Shown: positions 20,306 through 32,077 of the stretch, in pieces
Position numbering within the stretch: the first letter of the stretch is position 1
Layout of the letters: each line of letters begins with the position of its first letter
From: Pogonophryne albipinna
Lineage: Eukaryota > Chordata > Actinopteri > Perciformes > Artedidraconidae
Reading direction: 5' to 3'
Assembly (NCBI GenBank): GCA_028583405.1
Contig: JAPTMU010000398.1
Coordinates: 87,997 to 151,996 of the forward strand
Length of the DNA stretch: 64,000 nt
Notes under the pieces: generated by a model
Told to the model about the DNA's origin: nothing
Database searches by the model: none
What the model saw: the letters and a program-made list of their open reading frames with translations, nothing else
Program-made: the position numbers and the translations under genes

Positions 20306-20877
20306 GAAATAAGCAGCGACGTGCGGTCAGGGGAGGCAGGTGAGGCAGAGCCTCACTTGTCATTCTCCAATGTAACGGAAAAAAGGAATAATAATACAAA
20401 TAATAATAATAATAAAATGTGTCCACTGATCTGTGTTGTAAATGTGATTTCTGTATGATTCCAATCGCTTTTTATAGTAAAAATCGGCTAATTTGCCGAG
20501 CTCCGCTACAACTACGGGGAGCGATGAGATTGAGAAGTGAGGCAGGGACGAGCTCTGCCTCACAGAAGCCCACAGTAACTTGCTGGAGCACGGGCACTAA
20601 TTTAGCGCGGGCACTTATTTTGTGAGCGCGCTCAAGCCAGTTACTGTGGGGTGAGGTGAGGCACAGATGAGCTCTGCCTCACCTCAGAATGCGTCACCCC
20701 ACAGAAACTGTCTGGAAAGCGGGCCCTAAGCGCATGCCTGCACCATCTCACTGTATGTCACCAATGTAATGTTTGTAGATCCCTTTATTACATTTATCCT
20801 CGCCATCCATAGTCTCTAAATAACTTAATTCACGTATATATGATATTTAAGCTCGCTGGTCTCATCATACAACGGCA

Positions 20878-21098
20878 ATGAAAAAAGCACCAGGGGAAGC
20901 AGCCACAACCTCTGCCGCACTGAAGGGGGCGCAAGTGAGCCCACAGGTTCTTGTTGCTACTGTTATTCTACGCAGAGATGGTAGACGAAAACAACAAGCT
21001 AGGCTTTTGAAACTAGAGGAAGATAAGGAGGACTTTTACAAAAAAGTAATAAAGATTGTTGTCCAGAAGGATAGCATGGACTTCATCTTCAAGTCAAG
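20878..21098 (+). CDS. Possible first coding exon inside hAT element
   Basis: An ATG opens a 74-codon frame: MKKAPGEAATTSAALKG, then ILRRDGRRKQQARLLKLEED and FYKKVIKIVVQKDSMDFIF. It runs exactly to TCAAG followed by GTAAGA (donor at 21099). Charged, helical composition plus a consensus 5' splice site suggest a real exon, either of the element's own transposase or of a captured gene. No downstream acceptor exon was identified before the element end. I do not recognise the protein. Confidence 0.35.
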
Positions 21099-21254
21099 GT
21101 AAGACCACATTTGTAATGAAAATTGGATCTTACTAAGAGAGAACAATCCAATATTTAGATTTTGGGTAGGCTATCCTTTTGTTGAACGGTCTGTTTAAAA
21201 TGAATCGAAGCATCAGACTAAAAAAGCTTTTGAAAATAACAGAATATTTTGATT

Positions 21255-21602
21255 AAAGGTGGGGTAGGTAAGTTTGAGAAACCGGCACGATATACACTTT
21301 TTGTTATATTCCATGGAATGCTCTTAACATCCCGATAGCAATGAATATCTTAAGTGCTTTGACAAAAAATACATAAAAACATTTCATCTGTGGAAGCCGT
21401 AGTACTGTAAAAAGCACGACCACTCATTTTAGCCGGCCCGGCTAAAATAACCTGCCTGTCAGCCTTCCATCTGTGCACAAACTTATCTCGTGCCCTCATT
21501 GGTCATGTGCGCGTTCGTGTGTGTTGGAGGAGGGGCTGTGTATTTTCAAATTCTAGCGCACTCGAGCTGGTTTCTCCAAAATTACCTACCCCGCCACCTT
21601 TA
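21255..21602. mobile_element. Small MITE with ~30-bp TIRs nested in hAT
   Basis: Left end AAAGGTGGGGTAGGTAAGTT...GAGAAACC, right end GGTTTCTCC...TTACCTACCCCGCCACCTTT. The 348-bp body has no coding frame. The flanking TTA/TAA is too short to assign a superfamily securely. Confidence 0.75.
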
Positions 21603-21684
21603 AGGTCAAAATATATAATATTTGTAAATCTGACTCTGAAAGAGTCAGTGCCTCACCAGCCATGAACCTCACCGCACGTCACTG

Positions 21685-22353
21685 GAAATAAGAGCCATGG
21701 GACGCTACTCAAACGCGCAGACAAATCAACTTCCGGTGAGACCGAGGACCGACGACCGAGGAAAGCCTTCACTAACGTGGCCGAGTGGACTCCGGAGTTT
21801 GCTGCATGAGTTGCACTGTATGATCTGTGGTGTCGTGGGCTGTAACTTAAAAACTGAGTAGCCAATGGGGACACACCCCTGAAAGTCCCGCCCACCTGGG
21901 ATGTTTGTGCAAAATCGAAAACAAAAAACGAGGGAGCACAAACGAGAAAAGCTGCAGCGAGAGCAAAAGTCTGATCATTGAGAAAGAAGAAACAAGAACT
22001 GCAAACAAAAACCTATGTTAAAACTAAGAAAAAATACTTATAGTTTACATGATTACACAAATGATTTGTTTGCAACTTATAGTTTTATTTTTGAAATTTA
22101 TTTTCTTTTGCTTGACTCAGTTTTTTTTTCTTTTAAACTCATAGTTTTGCTTTATTCTGAGAAAGTGTTGCTTTATCTTTATGATACAAAACTAATCCCA
22201 TATACATTGAAGATGTTGCAATAAAAAATGTATGATAAAAAAAGTTATACAGAAAAAAGAAAATAAACTCTTATAAATAGGTCAGTCCTATACCTATGAA
22301 TAACATTGCCTTCTGTCACTTAGCACTCAGTATTTATTATTATTTTTTAAAAC
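21685..22353. other. Dispersed repeat, then AT-rich spacer
   Basis: 21785-21985 is the inverted partner of 13441-13640. The rest is AT-rich without a convincing frame. Confidence 0.5.
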
Positions 22354-22827
22354 ATGTATTGCAGTGGTTCTCAAACTTTTTGTTTATGCGGACCACTATT
22401 TATTATCAAGGGTTTTCGCGGACCACCTCATATGCAAACCATACAAATAAGTACATATATAAACGTAGTGTTAAAACGCCGATATAGTTAATCATAGACA
22501 ATTAAAAGTAAATTGAAGCCTATCTGATACTTTTGTGACCGATGTCTGTCTGCGTTGCGTATGTTTCTCAAAGAGGACGGCGGACGGTATTTTAATTAGG
22601 TCATGCCACAAGTGCGCACGCACGCACGTGCACAAAACTGGCAGACAGGTCTACAAAAAAACTACCGGTATGCTTTAGTTACTGTGCTGCAAAAAACAGA
22701 TGGTGCTGCGCTCAACACACACAGACTCAAAACAATGGACACACAGGCATATAAGTAACATAAACAATGTATAGGCCTAAGTTGCATAAAGGCTTGAGCT
22801 ACATTATTGCTACTAAGCAGACAGAGC

Positions 22828-22831
<4 letters not shown>

Positions 22832-22901
<70 letters not shown>
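22832..22901 (+). repeat. (CT)n microsatellite
   Basis: About 35 CT units without interruption, inside the hAT element. Confidence 0.97.
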
Positions 22902-22903
<2 letters not shown>

Positions 22904-22997
22904 CTTTCAAAATCTATTTAAATCTCAAAACAAACTCCCAAATTCCCAAAGTTGTCCTGAAATTAACTTATTAAACGAAACGAAAAATATAGCCTAC

Positions 22998-23080
22998 TCA
23001 GGGGTGGGTCTAGAAAAATATTCATGGGGTGGCAAGAGGGTGGCAGGAGATTTTGAGGGGTGGCATCCCCTGGCAGAAGT
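22998..23080 (+). mobile_element. hAT left-end fragment
   Basis: CAGGGGTGGGTCTAGAAAAA followed by GGGGTGGCAAGAGGGTGGCA resembles the left end of the element at 14181. No right end was found within the host element. Confidence 0.5.
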
Positions 23081-23986
23081 ATATGCTGATTTAATCGCAG
23101 TCATATCAATCAATGTTAACTTGGAAAGCCAACATATTGATATTTTAACTGAATAACATTAGGTGACATTATTGTGGCACATCAGTAAAGCCTTAAATAG
23201 AAATATATAAGATGGCAGACATAATTGAATGCATTTTAACTGGACAATAACTGAATTAGTTTGTTTCACTCTTAGACCAGGCCTACCAAATCTATGCAGA
23301 CTGCTGCAATAAGTACATTAATTAACTGTCTCATCGATGTTTGTCTGAATTAATATGATAATATTAACAATCATATTATTCCTATCAGCTGTCAATCACT
23401 GTTATGATGCGGCGATTACCATTCTGTTCAGCAAAACGCCTCACAAACTGATTAAGATCCAAAGCTTTAGTGCGTTTTGATTCAATGCTGAGTACAGCCA
23501 AACTTGACTAGTCTCTTCTCTGTCATTGTAGACCGCAAATACGTCATTCCTTCCGTCTACAGTACTTGGGTCCGGATGCTTCTCGTTTTGCGCCGTCCTG
23601 TTCAAATGAAATCGCCGCCAATCATATTTCCACGCTCGCGCCAGGGCCGGGGGAGGGGTTACAAGGCTCGTGTCTTGTGGTGCATTCACTTGCACTCGGA
23701 CATTAGATATTTTCTCTCATAAATGTCCGATGAGCCCAACGACCACTACCCCACTGGCTGATATCATTAGAAAGCTAGGAATCTCCTCTTTCCTGACAGT
23801 GTATACAACTCAAAATGTGTCTTCAGGTCAATGCGACAGATTTTGATAGAGCTAGTCACATATGAGGTGGTCCCCGAAAATCCTTGATAATAAAAAGTGG
23901 ATTTTATTTAGCTTTTTTCCACGGACCACCTGCAGTACCCTCGCCAGTGGTCCGCGGACCACAGTTTGAGAACCGCTGATGTATTG

Positions 23987-25145
23987 AATGAAAAACATGG
24001 TGGTTGCTATACACAAAAATAGTCCCATTTCATTGCACATGTTTTAGTGAGTAAAACTTTATTCTGTACAATAGGTTAGCAGAATCATAGACAAAGCTCA
24101 GAAAAAATAATATATTACAGAGGAAAAAACTGATTCATCAGACACTGAAACACATTTTGTTCCCAATACACCCATCACATCTTTCACAACTGAAATAATT
24201 TTCTTGAAACTTTACACTTTTGTATAAAACAGCATGTATAACTAATGATATCAAAATTCTATCCACTAGTCGATCTCTACGGAAGCCAAAAACTGCTAGT
24301 TTTTCATATTTATTATATTTATATTTGGTGTTCTTTTTTTCAATAATATCCACCTCGCTGGACATATCCCGCTTTTTACACGGCCACATACTCAATAAAC
24401 TAACACCTTGACATGAATTGAAATTATTTTATTGAATTATAATACGAAAAATAATCGTATTGCTGCCGCCAAGAGAGCAAATCTCCGTTCCACAGCGGAC
24501 CAATGGCTGAACTGTGACAACAACAATGTGGCTTAAAATTAACGGCGGAACTGATCGAGGTTCACTGTAACTGTCAAAGTCTGTTCACAGTTTCTGATCC
24601 GATAATTAAGTCCTTAAACACTGCAGACCCCATAGCGTGTCCCTGCTAGTATTGACTTCCTGTTTGTCTTCTTCTGTTGATTTATCTGACTTCCAACGCT
24701 GTCTTTTAACCTCTTTGCTTCTTTCCCTTGATCCTCCTTAACAACAGGGGTGTCATGCTTAGCAACGGGTTAATGAGTATTAATAACCTCTGGAATTTCT
24801 TAACTGACCAATCAGAATCGAGTATTCAACTAAGCCGTGTAATAACTTGAGATAATCAAGATCAGGAGGGCCATAGATGGCGTCTTGACAACCATAGCAA
24901 CTGATTTAACTGAACATGTCCAGTCAAGGAGAATAGTACATTCTTTTTACATCAAGGTCTAACATAGGCAGATCGTCTTTTGTTTTTAGGTGTTTTATCA
25001 AGAAAACAAGCTTTGTTTCAGTTTTATTTTGTTTGGTGTTTCTGTCACTTCAAACTCTTTGCATAATCTAATCTACAGTTGTGTTTGGCTTGTATTCCTC
25101 AGAAGCAGCTATTTTAAATAGTCAAGGATTCCTTCCCAAATTCAT
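23987..25145. other. No recognisable feature
   Basis: AT-rich noncoding sequence with no repeat match elsewhere in the window and no splice-bounded frame that I would support. Confidence 0.5.
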
Positions 25146-25152
25146 CACACAT

Positions 25153-28100
25153 CAACACACTCTCACTCCATAATCGTCCAGGAGCGACGCTTGGTCAGGG
25201 TCCCGAGCGTGCAGTTGTGACGCTCCTAGGCTCCTTCAGCTTCATAAAGGGACGCAAATAGCTTTCAACTGATTGCAATGTATTCCCATCTGCGGCGAGA
25301 TTTGACGCTCATGGAAGAGGCATTAGTTTGTGTCGGCTGCCCTTAAAGGCAATGTGAGCGTCCATTCCCATTGGATAACGGAGAATTGTACACCCGGAAG
25401 TAAGTATTCCCCTTACTGTCGATTGGTTTGACAGTGATATCTGCACTACTCATCGACTAAAAAACACCAGATTATCCTTGTTAATTACACAACATTGATT
25501 GGATTAAATTGTGTGTAATGCTTTTGTATTTTTCCCCTTCGATTCGGAGAAATAAATATTTTTTCGGAGTAAAGGATGGCAGATGACACTACACTACCCA
25601 GAATCCCCAGCTATCGTTTAGGACTACACCATGTGCTCTGTTTGACAAACCCCGTTTTTTTTTCACCATTCATTCCAATGGCTGGCGTCTATGTCACGTG
25701 ATCTTCACATTTCTCCCTGCAGAAAAAAAAAACATGGCCGAACTTCGTTTTATTCTCGGTGGAAAATGCCTATTTTAAAGTTAGTTTGGCCATTAAAATG
25801 CGTTTTGATGTCATTTGATGCGAGAAATATGAGTTGTTATTTCAGATTATGTGTGCAGTGGATGTACATGATCTTTAGTTTGCTAGTTATTACGAAGATT
25901 ACTTCAGGAAATTGCGATATAAAGGGACACCTAGTGGTTAAAGCATGTTATTGAATTTCATTATTTTTATTATTAGATATTAATAGGATCCCTATAAAGT
26001 ATATTCATTACTCGTTATTCTCTACTAATAGTTAATTAAAGACTGTATATAATGACTATTTTGCACATCCCTTTCAAGATTTCAAGATTTTCTAAGGTTT
26101 ATTGACATCATATAGGCCTACACAACTACGGTGTAGTTATGCATTGAATGAAAAACGTGGGTCGCAGGTTCCTCAATAGTGCATTACAAGACATCTATCA
26201 ACATTTGTGCATACCTCCAGCAATGTTAACTATGTTGAAGCACTTATTTTAACTGATATTATACATATGTATTATACTCTTATAAGATGTATGTAGATAT
26301 TTCATCTTCGGCCTTGTCAGGTATTGAACAATCAATAAATAAAGAACACAGAATTGTTCAATATAAAACACAGAATTTGTGTGATTATACTAAATCAGTG
26401 GTTCTCAACTGGTCAGGCCTCGGGACCCACTTTTTACTTGGTCAATACATCGCGACCCAACATTTTGAAGCACTCAAATCTATTCAACAAAAAAACGTGC
26501 TGTAATATATACGCTTTTCAGCATACAATATTAATAAAAGTGAAGTACCGTGCATATATCCCTTATATCCCTTCACAAAACTAAAGTATGCTTTTAAAAA
26601 AGGTTTAATGAGATGATGGAATCAAAGCTGAACTATATAAAAAGGCACACATGCTGAAAACCCAACCCCAGCAGGGGGGTCTGGGGGGATTGTCCCCCAG
26701 GATATTTTTCGAAATACTAACATAAACTATGCATTCTGGTACACTCTGAGAAGAAAATAAATAAATCTATTACTACCCGACATATTAATAATATTTTATG
26801 CCATTGTTTGTTTTTCACTTTGATCTGACATCTTGCCGCGAGAAGAGCAAAGAGGAGACAGTCTGTGTGACTTACTTTAAATTGTGGGTAAGGGTAGATA
26901 GCTCCCATTGTTCTGTGACCTGTCAATCATCAAACCGGGGGTCATATTTCATTATGTGTTCATTTCTATCTGAAGTTGTACCCATAAAGAATAGTTCTAC
27001 CGCAAAGTTATTCTCTGTGGGGACAATCTTGATTCTGATCAAAGGCCAGAAGACTCGAAAAAACATCAGCAAAGATATTTTATTGAGAAGATGATCACTA
27101 CGTGACAGAAGTTTTCAAAACCGTTTATGGTCTCCGGGACTTCCAGTCCAACGCCGACTGCATGCACAGCGTTAGAAAATCGGGCCTTCAAAATAGAAGT
27201 TTGACTTTTTCTCCCAAAAAAAAAAAAAAGAATTCCAATTTTTTTTTTTTTTTTTTTTTATTCACTCACACATCCGCGACCCACTCGAAACGGGTCCGCG
27301 ACCCACTTTTGGGTCGCGACCCACCAGTTGAGAACCACTGTACTAAATGATTTACAAATAAACACCACTGCATATTTACAACTGTTACACATGCTGATGT
27401 AACGCAAATGTTTCCAACTTGGGATCAATAAAGTATATCTTATCTTAAGCTGATCGATGGCTACTGCCATATTTGCTAAATTTGCCTCTGAACCTTGGCA
27501 AGTGCATGTTTCAGGCTTATCAATGAACAACAGGAGGGGTCACAGACATAAGACCAGCTGTTAAATAAAGCTCTTCTGACCTTAGCTGGCATGTGGGTAT
27601 ATATATTAATGCTGCCCATTATGGACACAAGCAATTTTCACCCATTTATTAATTATATGTTTTAAATGTGAGTGTTTCCTATCCCCTAAACCTCCAGGGA
27701 TGTACACAGTTTAATACTGGCAACTTCTGATTATGGGAAATACGAAAACGTCTTTTAAAACTACAACTCCCAGTAGAGATGTGCCATAGATAGAGAACAT
27801 GTTGCGAAACACAATAGCCAGCATGTGTAGTTCTGGGGACGGGGTGGGGGAGGGGGGGACGCGGTGGACCAGTTCAAATCCAGTTTTGGACAGTCTGCTG
27901 TGGTTCCATCCCATTTCAAGTGCTGTTCGACGCTCGGAGCACACTCTCCAATCACAGAGCTTGAGGACTATCACGGGGTTTGTCAAGGGAAGCTGAGAGA
28001 ATACTTACTTCCCGGTGTAATATTCTCTAAAGCAAATTAGCTGCTCCGACCCTCGATCCTGACGGACTCCAACTTGTGTTTATTAATCAAACAAATAAAT

Positions 28101-28977
28101 AAACACAAGGATAATTATGTGTTATTGTTGAGTAAATGGAGAATTGCACCGGGGAAAATAACGTAGATCTATGCCACAATTTTAGATGCGGATTTTGTTA
28201 AACTAATACGTTTGCGCTGTGGACCAACACTACATTGACGGGGAAGGGGGTAGCAATAAAGATAACACCATTAAACAGTTACACAACATAACAGAAATAA
28301 TATCGATAGCAGCGTCCCTAGCAACAAGTAACAAGTAGTTAATAATAATAAAAGACATTAAGAAAAAGGCATTTTAAACAGTCATTAAAAAGCAACACAA
28401 TCTACCTGCATTGCATTACTCTAAACGTGTAATAACGTGCTTTAACCAGTAGGTGGTTTGGGTTAAAAAGCTGTCAAGTTTACAGTGTTAACAAAATAAA
28501 ATATACTGCTGTTTCTGGTTTAGTTTACGCCGGATATATTTAGTTATTGTTTTGATATTTGTAACACAAAAGCGAACAAACCAACAGCAACACAGAAAAG
28601 ATGGTCTTAACATGACCCAGCGGTCTAGTAGTTAATAAAAAACAATAATATCAAAACAAAATATTACTACTAACTTTATTGTGAAATTCAAACTGAACGA
28701 TAAAAGAATAGTTTCCGGTCTATTCTGAGCCCGATCAACAATTCTCCGTTATCCAATGGGAATGGACGCTCACATTGCCTTTAAGGGCAGCCGACACAAA
28801 CGAATGCCGTGCTTCCATGAGCGTCAAATCCCGCCGCAGATGGGAATACATTGCAATCAGTTGAAAGCTATTTGCATCCCTTTATGAAGCTGAAGGAGCC
28901 TAGGAGCATCACAACTGCACGCCACGGGACCCTGACCAAACGTCGCTCCTGGACGATTATGGAGTGAGAGTGTGTTG
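25153..28977. mobile_element. Foldback (long-TIR) DNA transposon, copy 1
   Basis: Left end CAACACACTCTCACTCCATA is repeated inverted at the right end (GGAGTGAGAGTGTGTTG at 28977), and the arms pair over hundreds of bases. Flanks CACACAT and CACACAA agree at 6 of 7 positions. Copy 2 is at 35387-38753 in the same orientation. Relative to copy 2 this copy lacks ~470 bp of the right arm (join near 28735) and the inner left arm (after 25918), and has gained a hAT (26396-27340). No transposase; superfamily undetermined. Confidence 0.85.
26396..27340. mobile_element. hAT element inside foldback copy 1, TSD TACTAAAT
   Basis: The 945-bp element has ends CAGTGGTTCTCAACTGGT and, inverted, CAGTGGTTCTCAACTGGTGG. 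TACTAAAT flanks both sides (26388-26395, 27341-27348). Foldback copy 2 preserves the empty site, with one TACTAAAT at 36644-36651 and continuous flanks. Subterminal GGGTCGCGACCC repeats are present. An A-run and T-run (27217-27259) lie near the right end. No transposase. Confidence 0.96.
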
Positions 28978-29240
28978 CACACAAGAGTTCACATATTTCA
29001 CAGAATATTGCACCCTCTAGTCTCATCTCGCCTGTCCTGTAATGGCTTGTTTGACCTGCATATCAAGTACGTGGCTTAAGGGCACATAAGGTGTCAGTAA
29101 AATACCTTTAAAAAAGTTTATATATACACATTAAGGAAATATCCTGATATTTCCTAATGACATGTTATTAGGGCATCATACACCATAGCATCTGATGTAC
29201 AGTTTGGCAAGCGCTGATGACAATACTGAAAATGTAGCAT

Positions 29241-29320
29241 TTACTGCTTTGTCTTGTTCTCCTTCCAGTTTTCTTCCAATGGTAGCTTGGGGTTTATGTT
29301 TTTTGGTGCATCTCTTATCT
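29241..29320 (-). CDS. Predicted last coding exon of the MGCSSSS gene
   Basis: On the minus strand a strong acceptor (TTTTCTTCATCTTTTGTTTTTAG) ends at 29321. Completing the codon left open by the exon 2 donor (phase 1) gives EIRDAPKNINPKLPLEENWK..., 26 residues, then TAA at 29243-29241. Phase match, pyrimidine tract and a charged, non-repetitive C-terminus support it, but no transcript evidence is available. Downstream are a short 3' UTR-like stretch and the foldback copy 1. An alternative last exon further left cannot be excluded. Confidence 0.6.
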
Positions 29321-32077
29321 CTAAAAACAAAAGATGAAGAAAATAATGAGACATTCCTTATACAAGTGATGTACACTTCCCCACTATTCAGTGTTTTAAT
29401 TACATTACCTTTGTCAGAGAAAGCAAACATCATATCACCAATATTTAACTATCAATATCAAAAAAAACTTCTCTACTGCATTTATCCCGTTTTCACCCGG
29501 TTTAAAGGTTGGTTATGTGCACCCTTCACTGAACATATATAAAATGATACTCAGTATAATGGATACAGAGTTGATCCTACTGTGTTTGTATTGAGTTTGG
29601 TTTGTGGTTGTGCTCTTACCAACTCAATCCTCCTTTTTGGCTTTCACGCTCTCTATATCCTGAGAGGCTTCAGTTGCAGAAGTCACTGCGCACACATTGA
29701 GAGGAAATCAATACATGATACACTACAATCGACATTGCAGACTTCATACAGAGGAAACTTTCACTCGTTTAACATATGGCTTCACCTTCACCAAAACTAA
29801 AGAGACAACTGTAACAATGCACCACAGGAGAGCATCCCTTCTTTGTCACATCCAGGTCTGCTGAACTGGTTACTAGTTATTCACCTGGTTTCTAAGCTTA
29901 CACTCACAATACTGTATGGCGAATGGTCTGGTATGCATACTGCATAGATTCCAGAGAAAAGGTTTTGTAGATGTTATGGAATTTGTCTTCACCAGACCAG
30001 TTTTCTACACATTCTGCCTGTAGAGGCATCTCTGCCCTAAAAGTACAGCATGTTCTCTGACAGTCAAGGGTGGAGTGCAGGAGGAAATGAAACCACTAGC
30101 TCTGCTTCTTAAAGGAAAACTTCACCACCATATCACCATAGCATCTGGTGTACAGTTTGGCAAGCGCCAAAAACAAAGTTTATCGTCTGTAAACTTTGTT
30201 TATATTGCTTTCAGACTGCACAAAACAACAGAATAAAAAAACAGAATTGTTTTTGATTCATTTTACTGGGGGAGGGGCCCCTTTTGACCCTATTAGGCTT
30301 TTTTAGTTTTTTGTGCATGTAAATAGGCGCTTTCACACCAAGTACTTTTCCCAGGAATAGTTCCCAGAACTTAGTTCCCCGGAAATCTTTAGTTCCGGAA
30401 CAATCTAGTAGATCGCGTTCACACCAGAATAAGTCCCTGAGGGAGCCGCTGACGTCACTTCTTCTTCTTCTGCTTTGGGTTTACTGGCAGGCCGCAAACA
30501 ACTTCACGGTGTATACTGCCAACCGAAGTCCCGATGTCACAACTGTTTTTTTTGGTTGGGCAACGATTAGCCACAAACCAACCAAGGTAACCCACCTTAT
30601 CACCTGAATCTCCTCCTAGAGCACCATTATGTTTTTTTAAACCAAGCATCTTGCAGGGGGGCGTGGCCAGCAGCAGCTCATTTGCATTTAAAGCTACAGA
30701 CACAGAATCAGCACTTTTGAAACTGCCTGAAACAGAGGGGTTTATGGGATACTACAATTATCTGTTTGGTATTAGGAGACAAACTCTTCAGAGACGTTTT
30801 GTGTATATATATATCTGATACCTATAATATATTGTTAATATAAATCCCTGTGTTCCCTCCAGAGGGAGTTTCTCTCTCATACACCACCCAATTTTTTCAG
30901 CCTGGAGGCTTTTGAGAAACAACACATAAGAGAAAACACACATAAGAGAAAAGTTGTAGTCAATAATTCAAGGTTACATGGGGAGTGAGACATTTATAAA
31001 TAAATTGTCCTTTTGTGGGTAAAGTATTCCTTTATAAATTACCACCAGATGTCCTGTGCATTTACTTAGTGCTAAATTACTTTGGGTTTAAGTCAAATTA
31101 AGTCAAATATTGTTTAATTTGAAGCAACACGGTATGATAGAAGACAGTTCACAATAGAGTACAATGAGTGAGAGTTGCGTGACTGAATCTATTGTACTGT
31201 TAGCATGCTCTTGGTAAAATGGACACACTCAAGAAAAGCGTTAATTTCTCACTCCCAGAGTGTGTTTATTTGTTCACACTGTGTTATCTGTTCATCACCA
31301 CGGCCAAACAATATCCTGTTCATCCTGTCAGCTCGGACCAATCACAGGACAGGCAGGGACCAATGTAAAGTATTGTTTATTACAATGACAATTTTATGGT
31401 AAACTGAGTTTGTTGTTGCCATGTGTGTTTTTGATACCCGCTTAGTTATAATGGCAGCCCCTTCAAGGGGGTGAATTTGTTAAACTTTGTCTTTATGTGT
31501 AACAAGAAGATAGATTGGCTTGCATGGCTGGTGAAGGGTCATTGATCGTTTACCTGGATGTAAAAATTAATAGTTAAAACACTGAAATATTTCTTAATTT
31601 TCTATCCCCTTACTGCTTGTTTACACATCTAATTGGCAAGCATGTTTGCATAGATTTACCAGCTATGTTAGCTAGTAGCAATGCTCTACTGTTTGACCTC
31701 CACCCAAAAACGCAGCCATCCGACCAGTAAGTGAACGGTGACTATCAAGTAGTTTAAAACATGGTTTTACGCTAATGTCACATATAGAAAACTGAATCGG
31801 AATATGCTTTGAATAGTTTCTTTTGTTTCTGTATTACAGGTTTGTCAGGATTTTTAATCATGTAAAATCACTGAGCAGTAAACTCCCTCAAGAAATACAG
31901 AACGGTGTTAAAAAAAAGCATATATCTCCCACTATTGTCACATATAGAAAACTGAATCTGCTTTGTTGTTGGAACAGATTACTAAAAAGAATGATGAAGG
32001 ATTTTAGATTGTTATGATAGACTATTAAAGAAAACAGGGTAAACTTACTTACAATGATCGGTGTTAGAGTTTCATAC
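29321..32077 (-). other. Predicted intron 2 of the MGCSSSS gene
   Basis: Noncoding 2.8 kb between a donor (GTATGA at 32077) and an acceptor. It holds a second copy (30133-30168) of a sequence found beside the last exon (29171-29206), an 11-bp hairpin at 30172-30200, and a Harbinger-like fragment at 30323-30560. The rest shows nothing recognisable. Confidence 0.55.
30323..30560 (+). mobile_element. Harbinger-like fragment
   Basis: GGCGCTTTCACACCAAGTAC, the GATCGCGTTCACACC block and the TTTACTGGCAGG tract match 13026-13250. The right part is missing. Confidence 0.6.

Larger units (their letters stand above)
20314..21684. mobile_element. Non-autonomous hAT element, TSD GAAATAAG
   Basis: The 1371-bp element starts CAGCGACGTGCGGTCAGG and ends with the inverted form of CAGTGACGTGCGGTGAGG. 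Identical 8-bp duplications GAAATAAG flank it (20306-20313 and 21685-21692). GAGGCAGAGCCTCAC-type subterminal repeats occur inside the left end. A smaller MITE is nested at 21255-21602 and a possible exon lies at 20878-21098. No complete transposase. Confidence 0.94.
22362..23978. mobile_element. Non-autonomous hAT element, TSD ATGTATTG
   Basis: The 1617-bp element has ends CAGTGGTTCTCAAACTTTTT and, inverted, CAGCGGTTCTCAAACTGT. Perfect 8-bp duplications ATGTATTG flank it (22354-22361 and 23979-23986). GCGGACCAC-type subterminal blocks mirror each other near both ends. No transposase. It contains a (CT)n tract and a fragment of another hAT. Confidence 0.94.
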
